From Cohnella herbarum (lineage in GTDB: Bacteria; Bacillota; Bacilli; Paenibacillales; Paenibacillaceae): a DNA stretch of 64,000 nt. The position numbers and the translations under genes were made by a program. Where the stretch lies: the NCBI RefSeq assembly GCF_012849095.1, contig NZ_CP051680.1:3808501-3872500 (forward strand), written 5' to 3'. This document shows positions 53,101 to 60,353 of this stretch, one piece after another. Every line of letters begins with the position of its first letter. The stretch's first letter is position 1. The notes below the pieces were generated by a model. That model saw nothing but the letters and a program-made list of their open reading frames with translations. It made no database searches and was not told where the DNA came from.

Positions 53101-55810
53101 CCGCGACATCTAATTGCTTGCTTGTTCCTTGCATCACGTTTTCCGTACTTGGGGTGACTGTAACACTCCTAATTTCCGGAGCTTGCGTAACCGTAATGAC
53201 CGCCTCTCCCGTCTTGCTGCTATCGAAATTCGAAGTAGCGGTAATCGTATACTCCTTCAGCGTAGCCTCTGCTTCGACAGTTACGTTACCGGTGCTGTCC
53301 ACTGCAACTTGATCGGGGTCGCTGCTTGTCCACTTTACCGTCTCATCCGCGTCTCCTACAGCATCTACCGTGGCTTCCAGTTGTAAGCTATTTCCTTGCG
53401 CCACATTCTCCGCGCTTGGATTGACGGTGACGCTGTTAATTGCCGGCGTTTCGACGACCGTGATCGTAGCTATTCCGACTTTATTGCTATCGAAAACCGA
53501 GGTGGCTTTAATCGTATAATTGCCCAAATCCGCACCCGGAGCAACGGTTACTTTCCCTGTGTTGTCCACCGCTACGTCTCCGTCGCTTGTTGACCAAGTG
53601 ACAGTCTTATCCGCTCCGCCCACGGCATTTACCTTGACTTCGAGTTGCTTTTCTCCTCCTCTAACCATGCTTACACTGCCAGGAGTAACTGTCACACTGT
53701 TAACTCCCGGCGGTACTGCCGTAACCGTAATCGTGGCAGTTCCATATTTACTCCCGTTTACCGTCGACGTTGCCGTAATCGTATATTGTCCCGGAGCAGT
53801 ATCCTCTGCTACGGTTACTTTCCCTGTTTCGCTTACTGTTACCTTGCCGTCATTGCTTGTCCATTCGACCGTCTTCGCCGCTCCCCCAACCGCAGCTACA
53901 GTCGCCGTAAATTGTTCGCTCCCTCCCTGCTCCACGCTTGCCGTAGGCGGGTTAACGGTTACGCTGTTAATAGCAGGCGGCGCTGCCGTAACCGTAATAA
54001 TAGAGGTACCGAATTTACTATTATCAAAAGTTGACGTTGCCGTGATCGTATATGGGCCCGGAGCGGCATCCCCGTCAACGAGAACTTTCCCTGCGGAGCT
54101 AACCGTTACCTTGTTGTTAACGTCGTTGCTCTTCCATGTTACCGTCTTCGTTGCTCCTCCATTTTCACTGACGTTGGCAGTAAGTTGTCTTTCTTCTCCT
54201 TGAACTAAGTTTGCTGCGCTCGGGCTTACCGTTACGCGAGTTATTGAAACAGCAACAACCCTAATCGTGGCAATTGCGAACTTACTGCTATCTACCGTCG
54301 ATGTTGCCCTGATCTCATATTCTCCCGGGGTAGCATCCGCCGCAATCTTTATTGTCCCTGTCTGATCTACTGTCACTTTATTGTTAGCGTCGTTACTCGT
54401 CCACATTACCGTATTCGCTGCGTCTCCTACCGTATTTACGGTCGCGATAAGCTGATCGGATTTCCCCTGGAAAATGCCTATGTTGGAAATATTGAAGGTT
54501 ACGCTAATAACGGCAGGCGGCAACTGTTTCGCAACTCTAATTTGATTTGCATTTCCGCTTTTCTCTTGCCATGCTACGAACAGTTGGTTGTTCATTACTG
54601 CTGCATCTGGATTAAGTGCAGCGACTTCAGCATTTTTGTTCAGGCCGTTAGGACCGCCTCCATCAGCGCTTGTCCACTTTGTACCATCATATTTTTTAAC
54701 TCGGATATGTTGGATAATAGTCAAAGCTTTTACTTCTTGCCATATCGCATATAAATGATTGTTGAATTCAGCTAATTCAACGTTAGCTGCCCTGAACCCA
54801 GAATTTATATTTAATCCATACTGATCGCCGCCGTCAACGCTTGTCCAACCGGGTTCGTCATACCTCTTAACTCGGATTTGATAATCTAGTCTATCAACAT
54901 TATTTTCTTCCCATGCCACATATAGTTTATCGTTATATATTGCCAGTGAAGGTTCAACTGCAATACTTGAAGGTTTGATATTCAGACCGCCTGGGACTCC
55001 ATTGTCTAAACTCGTCCAACTTACCCCGTCATACTTCTTGCCTCGAAGATGATAAGCGTCCGAATCCAATTCAGACCACATCACATACAAAGCATTATTA
55101 GATGCAATCATGCTAGGGGAGGTGGCGCCTTTGGAGTTCAATCCTGTTGAACCCTCCTCCTCGGCGCTCGTCCAATTGGTTCCATCAAACTTCTTGACTC
55201 GAATCTGCCCGTTTTCTGACCATGACGCATACAAAGCATTGCCGAGAACGGCTAGACTAGGAGCAAAGGCTGCTTTGGCAGGATCTACGTTTAATCCGTC
55301 TACATTTCCAGTGACATTCTCCCAGGCCGAGCCTGCGTTGGTATATCTACTGATCCGGATTTTATCCGCATCGTTACCATTATAAGTACCCAGTTCTTTC
55401 CATGCAGCATATACAGCCCCATTAAAGACGGCAAGAGTAGGGTTGCCTGCCATTTTAGATGCATTTATGTTAATACCATTAGGACCACTAATAGTCGTCC
55501 AAGTCGCATCTTTATACTTCCTGACGTGAATTTGATTAACATTTCTTCCGTCAACATTGTTCGTTTCCTGCCATGCTGCATAGATCTCATTATTAAACGC
55601 AACTATGGAAGGATCGTTGGCTGCTCTGGTTGGAATCACATTCACCCCGTTTGCTCCGCCGCCATCTACAAAAGTAAAGCCTCCTACCGATGCCGAAGCC
55701 ATACTTCCCCCTTGGAATAATAAAGGCATCGTCAACACAAAGGCGAGCAATAGATGTACCGTTTTTCGGATACTATCGTAGGTTTTGCTTAATCTCAATT
55801 CCGGGATCAA
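50183..55810 (-). CDS. Propeller / Big_2 / FN3 / SLH surface protein
   Basis: A 1,875-residue protein starting at TTG 55810 with GAGAGGAAG upstream; signal peptide to about residue 40 (SMASAS). Residues about 42-430 hold seven blades of a beta-propeller, each marked LYAAWQE/LYVAWEE and IRVKKYDGTxWTS. Eight Big_2-like Ig domains follow (about 430-1140; VTVTPSTENVMQGTSKQL), then an ASPM/choice-of-anchor-like domain, two FN3 domains (about 1250-1435), a conserved module (about 1455-1690; ILVNGKVENAG, VGELNGQMVKNMEDKQAVLE) and three C-terminal SLH domains (about 1690-1875). The C-terminal 420 residues are paralogous to the protein at 60354-64000. Likely bound to the wall, with the propeller displayed for ligand or glycan binding. 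Confidence 0.88.
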   Translation of the reverse strand: MIPELRLSKTYDSIRKTVHLLLAFVLTMPLLFQGGSMASASVGGFTFVDGGGANGVNVIPTRAANDPSIVAFNNEIYAAWQETNNVDGRNVNQIHVRKYKDATWTTISGPNGININASKMAGNPTLAVFNGAVYAAWKELGTYNGNDADKIRISRYTNAGSAWENVTGNVDGLNVDPAKAAFAPSLAVLGNALYASWSENGQIRVKKFDGTNWTSAEEEGSTGLNSKGATSPSMIASNNALYVMWSELDSDAYHLRGKKYDGVSWTSLDNGVPGGLNIKPSSIAVEPSLAIYNDKLYVAWEENNVDRLDYQIRVKRYDEPGWTSVDGGDQYGLNINSGFRAANVELAEFNNHLYAIWQEVKALTIIQHIRVKKYDGTKWTSADGGGPNGLNKNAEVAALNPDAAVMNNQLFVAWQEKSGNANQIRVAKQLPPAVISVTFNISNIGIFQGKSDQLIATVNTVGDAANTVMWTSNDANNKVTVDQTGTIKIAADATPGEYEIRATSTVDSSKFAIATIRVVAVSITRVTVSPSAANLVQGEERQLTANVSENGGATKTVTWKSNDVNNKVTVSSAGKVLVDGDAAPGPYTITATSTFDNSKFGTSIITVTAAPPAINSVTVNPPTASVEQGGSEQFTATVAAVGGAAKTVEWTSNDGKVTVSETGKVTVAEDTAPGQYTITATSTVNGSKYGTATITVTAVPPGVNSVTVTPGSVSMVRGGEKQLEVKVNAVGGADKTVTWSTSDGDVAVDNTGKVTVAPGADLGNYTIKATSVFDSNKVGIATITVVETPAINSVTVNPSAENVAQGNSLQLEATVDAVGDADETVKWTSSDPDQVAVDSTGNVTVEAEATLKEYTITATSNFDSSKTGEAVITVTQAPEIRSVTVTPSTENVMQGTSKQLDVAVDAVGDADETVTWTSSDPEQVAVDNTGNITVAADATPKNYTITATSNFDNSKTGEAVITVTEAPAIRSVIVSPSSKNVARGGETQLTAQVDAAGGADETVTWSPSDGDVAVDNYGKVTVAAGADLGNYMIKATSVFDSSKVGIATITVVETPVINSVIVTPSTENVMQGTSKQLDVAVDAVGDADETVTWTSSDPEQVAVDNTGNVTVAADAMPKNYTITATSNFDSSKTGTAVIMVTEAPIYSIAAIGNQTLTALTQGYISGAQENKSITILNSGTVSLNNLSVNLSGMNANDFVMTQLDSTSLTRGGSTSFDIHAKDGLPAGTYTTTVNVSADQLMPVKFTVTQAVNLPNAPANPQNLVAAGGDRQVSLSWNTVSDATNYRIYMATDASQASMVEVATVTSATYSVPNLVNGITYYFIVKAENPGGLSAASNQIGATPSTLPGTPTNVTAEAGNGQAVITFTPPIDNGGSPITGYEVTASPGNAVVIGGASPITLTGLTNGTSYTFTVKAINSAGKSTASAQSNAIVPKAPPSGDNGNSTPSQPSTPTAPSATNEGVDILVNGKVENAGIATISKRDNHTVMTVAVDQKKLDERLAAEGQHAIVTIPINQRFDITVGELNGQMVKNMEDKQAVLEFKTDHATYTLPAQQINIRAISEQVGELIHLQDIKVRIEIAIPTADTLKVVENAAVKDRLTLVAQPLSFTVRAIYGDKIVDVTNFASYVERTITIPDEADSSKITTGVVVEQDGSVRHVPTKVRNINGKYEAQINSLTNSAYAVVWHPIEFSDAEKHWAKNAVNDMGSRMVVYGTGNRIFSPNLEITRAEFAAILVRGLGLKLESGVTPYSDVKSEIWYSSAISTAYSHRLISGLEDGTFRPNDKITREQAMVILSKAMAITDLKDKLIEQSADATLHPFEDASGVSSWARSSVADIVQAGIVIGREGDLLVPKGYMTRAEVATMVQRLLQKSNLI
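52388..53450 (-). repeat. Near-identical Big_2 repeat units inside the SLH gene
   Basis: DNA at about 52388-52630 is almost the same as 52921-53165, and 52650-52750 almost the same as 53450-53560, while other Big_2 units have diverged. In protein order the units run A-B-B-A-B, showing recent duplication or conversion inside the gene. Confidence 0.75.
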
Positions 55811-55867
55811 TTGTCATCTTCCTCTCGTGGTCGTAGTCGTACTTCCTAGGTCCCGCATTTTCCACCC

Positions 55868-55903
55868 ATCATATCCGATCGCACCTTAAAAAAACCTTAA
55901 AAA
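55868..55903 (-). promoter_or_regulatory. Promoter with 11-bp direct repeats, OmpR/PhoB-type site candidate
   Basis: On the minus strand TTTTTAAGG occurs at 55895-55903 and again at 55884-55892, an exact 11-bp period. A TATGAT -10 element lies 10 nt further on (55868-55873), with no good -35. This is the layout of an activator-dependent promoter of the OmpR/PhoB type, 58 nt before the SLH gene start. The OmpR-type regulator at 49406 is a candidate binder. Confidence 0.5.
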
Positions 55904-55924
55904 TCGACAATTTTCCCTATAGCC

Positions 55925-55959
55925 GAACAAGCCCCCATCAAATCGATGAGGGCCTGTTC
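55925..55959 (-). terminator. Hairpin after the hybrid kinase gene
   Basis: GAACAAGCCCCCATC (55925-55939) pairs with GATGAGGGCCTGTTC (55945-55959), a 15-bp stem with a mismatch and a G-U pair. It is 20 nt after the stop at 55979. A clean U tract is absent. Confidence 0.6.
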
Positions 55960-55978
55960 CATTGCTTGGTACAACGCG

Positions 55979-58900
55979 TCAAACCCGTGATTCCGGAATG
56001 CGTATGACAACTTTCGTGCCGAGCCCCGGCTCGCTTTCCAGTTCCAGCGAAGTCCCGTATTCGTATTTCAGCCGTTTGTTAATATTCCGCAAGCCTACCC
56101 CTTGAACTTCGTCCCCATCGGTTCGTTCAAGCAACGTCTTCAACCGATCGGGCGCGATCCCCACGCCATCATCGGCGACAATAAACCGCCAGTGCCCAAC
56201 CGTTTGCTCCGCCGTAATCGTCACCGTGCCGCCTTCCATACGATTGCCGATGCCATGACGAATCGCATTCTCGACAAGAGGCTGCAACAAAAGCGGCGGC
56301 ATACGCAAGCTATTAACAGCCTCGGGGAGATCGTACTCGAAGCGAATACGATCTTTGAATCGAGCTCGCTCGATCTCCACATAAGTTCGAATGAGGCTAA
56401 ACTCTTCTGCAAACCCGATGCGTTCCTCCGTATTGCTGAACCGGAAGCTCCCACGCAAGTAATCGGCTAGATCGGCAATCATTTTCCGCGCGCGCTCCGC
56501 ATCCGTATAGCTTGATGCCACAATACTGTTCAGCACGTTGTACAGAAAATGCGGCTTGATCTGCGATTGCAGAAACGCCACTTCCATGTGGACCGCCCGA
56601 CCGAGCGATTCCTTCATCGCGAGCAGGCTGCCGATTCTGGCCTTCAGCTCTTCCAGATCGAACGGCTTAGGCAAGTAATCGTTCGCTCCCGCTTGGAAGG
56701 CCGCCACCTTATCCTGCGGCTGAATAGCTGCCGTTACCATCAAGACGGGCAGCTCCAATAACGAATACCTTTTGCGAATTTCCTGACACACCTCATAACC
56801 CGACATGCCAGGCATCATTAGATCGAGAATAACAAGATCGATTCTGCCCCACTGATTGATCTGCTCCAGCGCCTCATACCCGTTCTTGACCGCGATGACG
56901 TGATATTCCGGAGTCTGAAGCGCATCCAGCAACACCTTGAGGTTAATATATTGATCGTCAACGATCAGTATCGTATGCTTACCGCTCTGATTCGAATGAA
57001 GTGGCGTAGCGAAAGAATATTCCGCCTCTTTGGGTACGAACGCGCTCCCGGACACGGATGACAACTCATCTTTTACTTGATTTGCGATGGGAAGCGTAAT
57101 CGTAAATGTGGAGCCGACGCCCGGCGTGGAAGCAACCGAAAGCGTGCCGTTTTGCAGCTCGACCAATTGTTTGGCAATCGGCAGCCCTAATCCGAAGCCG
57201 CGGCGATTATCTCCCTCAAGCGACTTAAACGGTTCAAAAATAAAAGGAATGTCTTGGGGTTCGATGCCTTCTCCTGTATCCTGCACGGCAATTTCGAGCC
57301 TACCGCCATACTCCCTGCCGGTAATGACAATCCTTCCGTTCTCCGTATGCTTAATCGCATTGTCCAGCAAATTTCCGATCACCTGGCTCAGGCGGATTTC
57401 ATCGGCTAAAGCGGAGGGCAACTCCGCAGGCACATTATTCACCAGTTGAATATGATTTTCCGTGCACAGATACGAATAGAAGCGCACTTGCACCTCTACG
57501 ACAGAACGAACGTCGATTGGCTTCGGAACGATTCTCAGTTCGCCTTGCTTCAGCTTCGATAAGTCCAAAATATCGTAAACGAGCTGTGAAAGCTTCCTCA
57601 TAATGTCGGTAATCAACTGAAGCTTTTCCCTTTGTTCGGCTGATGGCGGTTGCGAGGCATCATCCAGCAACGACCGGGAAATATTCATCACGCCGTGCAG
57701 CGGCGTTTTGAACTCGTGCGAGGTTCGGGCTAGAAAATCATCTTTTAGCTTATCTGCCTGCAACAATTGCCCGGACAGCTCTTCGATTTTCCGGAAAGCG
57801 TTCGAGAAACGGAGCGACATCAGCAAGCCAAGCATCAGCAGAACAAGAAAAGGTTCGATCGGGGGCAGTTCATAGATCGGCACGCCGAAGTAAACGTTCA
57901 TATTCTGGTTCAGCGCCAGCGCATTCAAAGCCATGGCAGCCACGGCCAAATACCCGCTGCCCGCTACTTTGTGCAGGACCGTATACACGAATACATACGT
58001 TGCGTACAGCAACGAGACCGTAACGTATAACGACGTCAATTGACGAAACGGTCCTGTTGAAAGCTGGGAAGCGAAGCCGATATTCAGCACGGCAAGTATG
58101 ACCCCTAAAGCCAACCCGCCTCGCGTGAACCACTTAAAGCAATAGGGCCGGAAAGCGGTATACACATAAAGTAAAAAGCCAACGCCTACGCCAACCGTCG
58201 CAGCCATCTGAATGCGGAAATAAAGCCAGAACGGAAACGGGCCCACCGCATCGAATAGCACTCTTTCGCCGCTAACGCTTGTAAATAAAGCGATACATAT
58301 GCAAACGAAGCCGAATACCGCAAGCGAATAATCGTTTCTACGTTGAGCAAATAATCCGATGAAATATAATCCCATGATCAGGAAGGCGGTTAACCCGATC
58401 CAATCATGAGCCGTCGCTCGATCGCGAACTCCGGCAATTTGGTCGGCCTTGCCCAAGAGGAGGGATTCTCTGATCCCGCTGCCTACGTGAAATTCATAAT
58501 TGGCTACCTCTACCAAAATTTCATTCCAGCCCGGTTGCAGCGTAAAGTAGCTAACATACGGTTTGTTAAGCGCTTTGTAATGTTGCTTCTCGGCCGGATT
58601 CCCGCTTGATCCGACGATTTGACCATTGACGATAAGTCGATTGGAAATCAGCACGGCAGCTGTTTTTAATCCATACACCGCGCTTGCATTATCGACTCGG
58701 AGCTGCAATCGGTAGGTTGCCATGCCGATCGTATCCATCTGCGTTGACCACGTTCCGGGAACTTGAATTATCGCATGCGCTCCCCTTGCAACAGGAGAGG
58801 AAAGGGAAGACTGATGGGATAACAGCTGATTCGGATATAACTCCCACTGCCCGTCCAATCGGATGACTCCAGCTTCTTCGAACTTCCACGCCGTTAAGTC

Positions 58901-59023
58901 CATTAATCCGTTCACCGCTAAAGGCAGGGGCTTCTTATGAAAATTGACGTAGGACAATAAAATTCCATAGGTTGCAAACAATAGAGAGAACGTGATCAGC
59001 GCCGCCGCAACTTTTTTTCTCAT
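55979..59023 (-). CDS. Hybrid sensor: DISM-like 7TM + HisKA/HATPase + REC + LytS-type kinase
   Basis: A 1,014-residue membrane protein with two complete kinase modules. An N-terminal helix (about 7-29), an extracellular jelly-roll-like domain (about 35-195; VIRLDGQWELYPNQL, IQVPGTWSTQMD) and seven membrane helices (about 205-405) form the sensor. Then come HisKA (TSHEFKTPLHG, His436), HATPase_c (NLLDNAIKHTENG, FGLGLPIAKQL), a receiver domain (LVILDLMMPG, Asp734) and a His_kinase/LytS module (LQSQIKPHFLYNVLNS, His825) with its own HATPase_c (VENAIRHGIGNRMEGG). It starts by ATGA overlap with the BTAD regulator gene and lies between the two paralogous propeller/SLH genes. Confidence 0.92.
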   Translation of the reverse strand: MRKKVAAALITFSLLFATYGILLSYVNFHKKPLPLAVNGLMDLTAWKFEEAGVIRLDGQWELYPNQLLSHQSSLSSPVARGAHAIIQVPGTWSTQMDTIGMATYRLQLRVDNASAVYGLKTAAVLISNRLIVNGQIVGSSGNPAEKQHYKALNKPYVSYFTLQPGWNEILVEVANYEFHVGSGIRESLLLGKADQIAGVRDRATAHDWIGLTAFLIMGLYFIGLFAQRRNDYSLAVFGFVCICIALFTSVSGERVLFDAVGPFPFWLYFRIQMAATVGVGVGFLLYVYTAFRPYCFKWFTRGGLALGVILAVLNIGFASQLSTGPFRQLTSLYVTVSLLYATYVFVYTVLHKVAGSGYLAVAAMALNALALNQNMNVYFGVPIYELPPIEPFLVLLMLGLLMSLRFSNAFRKIEELSGQLLQADKLKDDFLARTSHEFKTPLHGVMNISRSLLDDASQPPSAEQREKLQLITDIMRKLSQLVYDILDLSKLKQGELRIVPKPIDVRSVVEVQVRFYSYLCTENHIQLVNNVPAELPSALADEIRLSQVIGNLLDNAIKHTENGRIVITGREYGGRLEIAVQDTGEGIEPQDIPFIFEPFKSLEGDNRRGFGLGLPIAKQLVELQNGTLSVASTPGVGSTFTITLPIANQVKDELSSVSGSAFVPKEAEYSFATPLHSNQSGKHTILIVDDQYINLKVLLDALQTPEYHVIAVKNGYEALEQINQWGRIDLVILDLMMPGMSGYEVCQEIRKRYSLLELPVLMVTAAIQPQDKVAAFQAGANDYLPKPFDLEELKARIGSLLAMKESLGRAVHMEVAFLQSQIKPHFLYNVLNSIVASSYTDAERARKMIADLADYLRGSFRFSNTEERIGFAEEFSLIRTYVEIERARFKDRIRFEYDLPEAVNSLRMPPLLLQPLVENAIRHGIGNRMEGGTVTITAEQTVGHWRFIVADDGVGIAPDRLKTLLERTDGDEVQGVGLRNINKRLKYEYGTSLELESEPGLGTKVVIRIPESRV

Positions 59024-60168
59024 CGGACTCGCCGCTCTGTCTTGTCTTTCGTTTGTTCGAATAGCCGCAATGTCTCTTCCTCCAGCCCTGCTCCTAATTG
59101 AAAGCGAACCGCTTGTTCCAATTGCAAACAGGCCCGATAAGCCTCGTTACGATTACCTATGCTAAGATGCAGCTTGATTAACTCGCGACCGTCAATCTCG
59201 GAATCAGGGGCAAGCGACAATAGGTTTTGCATGCTGTCTACCGCTAGCGCAAAATTGCCCTGACTTCGAAAATACGCGCACCATTTACGAAGCACTCGGA
59301 CAAAAGAGGCTTTAATCTCCAACTGTTTGGCGGTAGCCCAACCGAAATCGCAGCCTTCCATATATTCGCCTGTATACTTCTGATTCATTTTGACGTAAGA
59401 CTTCTCATCCATTTCCTCTTCGGCCATGATGTTGCTCAGTAGCAGCTCAAATTCGGTTACATCGACGGTCGGCCCATCCATTACAGCTACGAAACCTTGA
59501 TCTGCTTTGCGTATATGTATCGCAATATGGTGCTCGGCCAAGCTTTTCCTTAAATAGGACAAGCACGTATATAAATAGGTTTTCGCCTTGTTCAGATCGT
59601 ATCCCGGCCATATCGCTTCGATGATCGATGCCGTATTCACGGATTTTCCCGCATAATGGATCAGAAACGCGCAAAGCTCCTTTTCCTTCTTTGTCTTCCA
59701 TGTTAGCGTCTTGCTCGCATCACCCGGCAATCCAATATGGAAGCCGCCCAGACAATAGACCGTCGGGGTAATGCTATCGTTCTGACGCGCTTGATTGACA
59801 GACTCGGGTAACGATTGTTGAATGCGCGCAACCGTGTTCTGCAATCTATCTATCGTTAACGGTTTCAGCAGGTAATCGGTAGATTGAATTTCAAACGCTT
59901 CGACCGCGTATTCCGCATATGCCGTCGTGAATACGATAGGTATTCGCGGAATCATGCTTCTGATTACTCTGGCAGCTTCCGTGCCCTTCATTCCCGGCAT
60001 CTGGTTATCCATGAACACTGCATCTACTGCGGAATTACCTAAAGCTTCAATCGCTTGAACCGGATTGATATACCTGCCTACTACTTTGACATTCCCAATT
60101 TGTCCAAGCAAAATTTCCAATAAATCCAGCGCATCTTCCTCATCATCAATGAGCATTACACGAATCAT
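59020..60168 (-). CDS. Response regulator: REC + winged helix + BTAD
   Basis: A 382-residue regulator. The receiver domain (about 1-125) has DDE at 8-10, Asp54 in VFMDNQMPGMKG and Lys in LLKPLT. A winged-helix DNA-binding part (about 135-230; AFLIHYAGKSVNTASIIEAIWPGYDLNKAKTYLYTCLSYLRK in parts) and a helical bacterial transcriptional activation domain (about 235-375) follow, as in SARP-like regulators. AAGGAG precedes ATG 60168 by about 10 nt. It is translated with the hybrid kinase and is its obvious partner. Target genes are unknown, but flanking paralogous surface genes are candidates. Confidence 0.88.
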   Translation of the reverse strand: MIRVMLIDDEEDALDLLEILLGQIGNVKVVGRYINPVQAIEALGNSAVDAVFMDNQMPGMKGTEAARVIRSMIPRIPIVFTTAYAEYAVEAFEIQSTDYLLKPLTIDRLQNTVARIQQSLPESVNQARQNDSITPTVYCLGGFHIGLPGDASKTLTWKTKKEKELCAFLIHYAGKSVNTASIIEAIWPGYDLNKAKTYLYTCLSYLRKSLAEHHIAIHIRKADQGFVAVMDGPTVDVTEFELLLSNIMAEEEMDEKSYVKMNQKYTGEYMEGCDFGWATAKQLEIKASFVRVLRKWCAYFRSQGNFALAVDSMQNLLSLAPDSEIDGRELIKLHLSIGNRNEAYRACLQLEQAVRFQLGAGLEEETLRLFEQTKDKTERRVR

Positions 60169-60285
60169 AGGCTCTCGTCTCCTTAACGCTTATTGCCTGT
60201 ATCCCTTGCTGCACGGAGAACATGTATTCATATATTTACTATAAACAAAAAAGAGCAACAGAAATAGACTCTGAAACATGATCTT

Positions 60286-60338
60286 GAAAAAAGCCGCTTC
60301 CGCCATCGTCTGAAAAACGTTGGTCGAAAGCGGCTTTC
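60286..60338 (-). terminator. Terminator after the partial propeller/NHL/SLH gene
   Basis: On the minus strand GAAAGCCGCTT (from 60338) pairs with AAGCGGCTTTTTTC (to 60286), with a long partly structured loop and a T6 tract inside the 3' arm. It lies 16 nt after the stop at 60354, separating this gene from the regulator unit. Confidence 0.72.
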
Positions 60339-60353
60339 TATTGATTCTAAATG

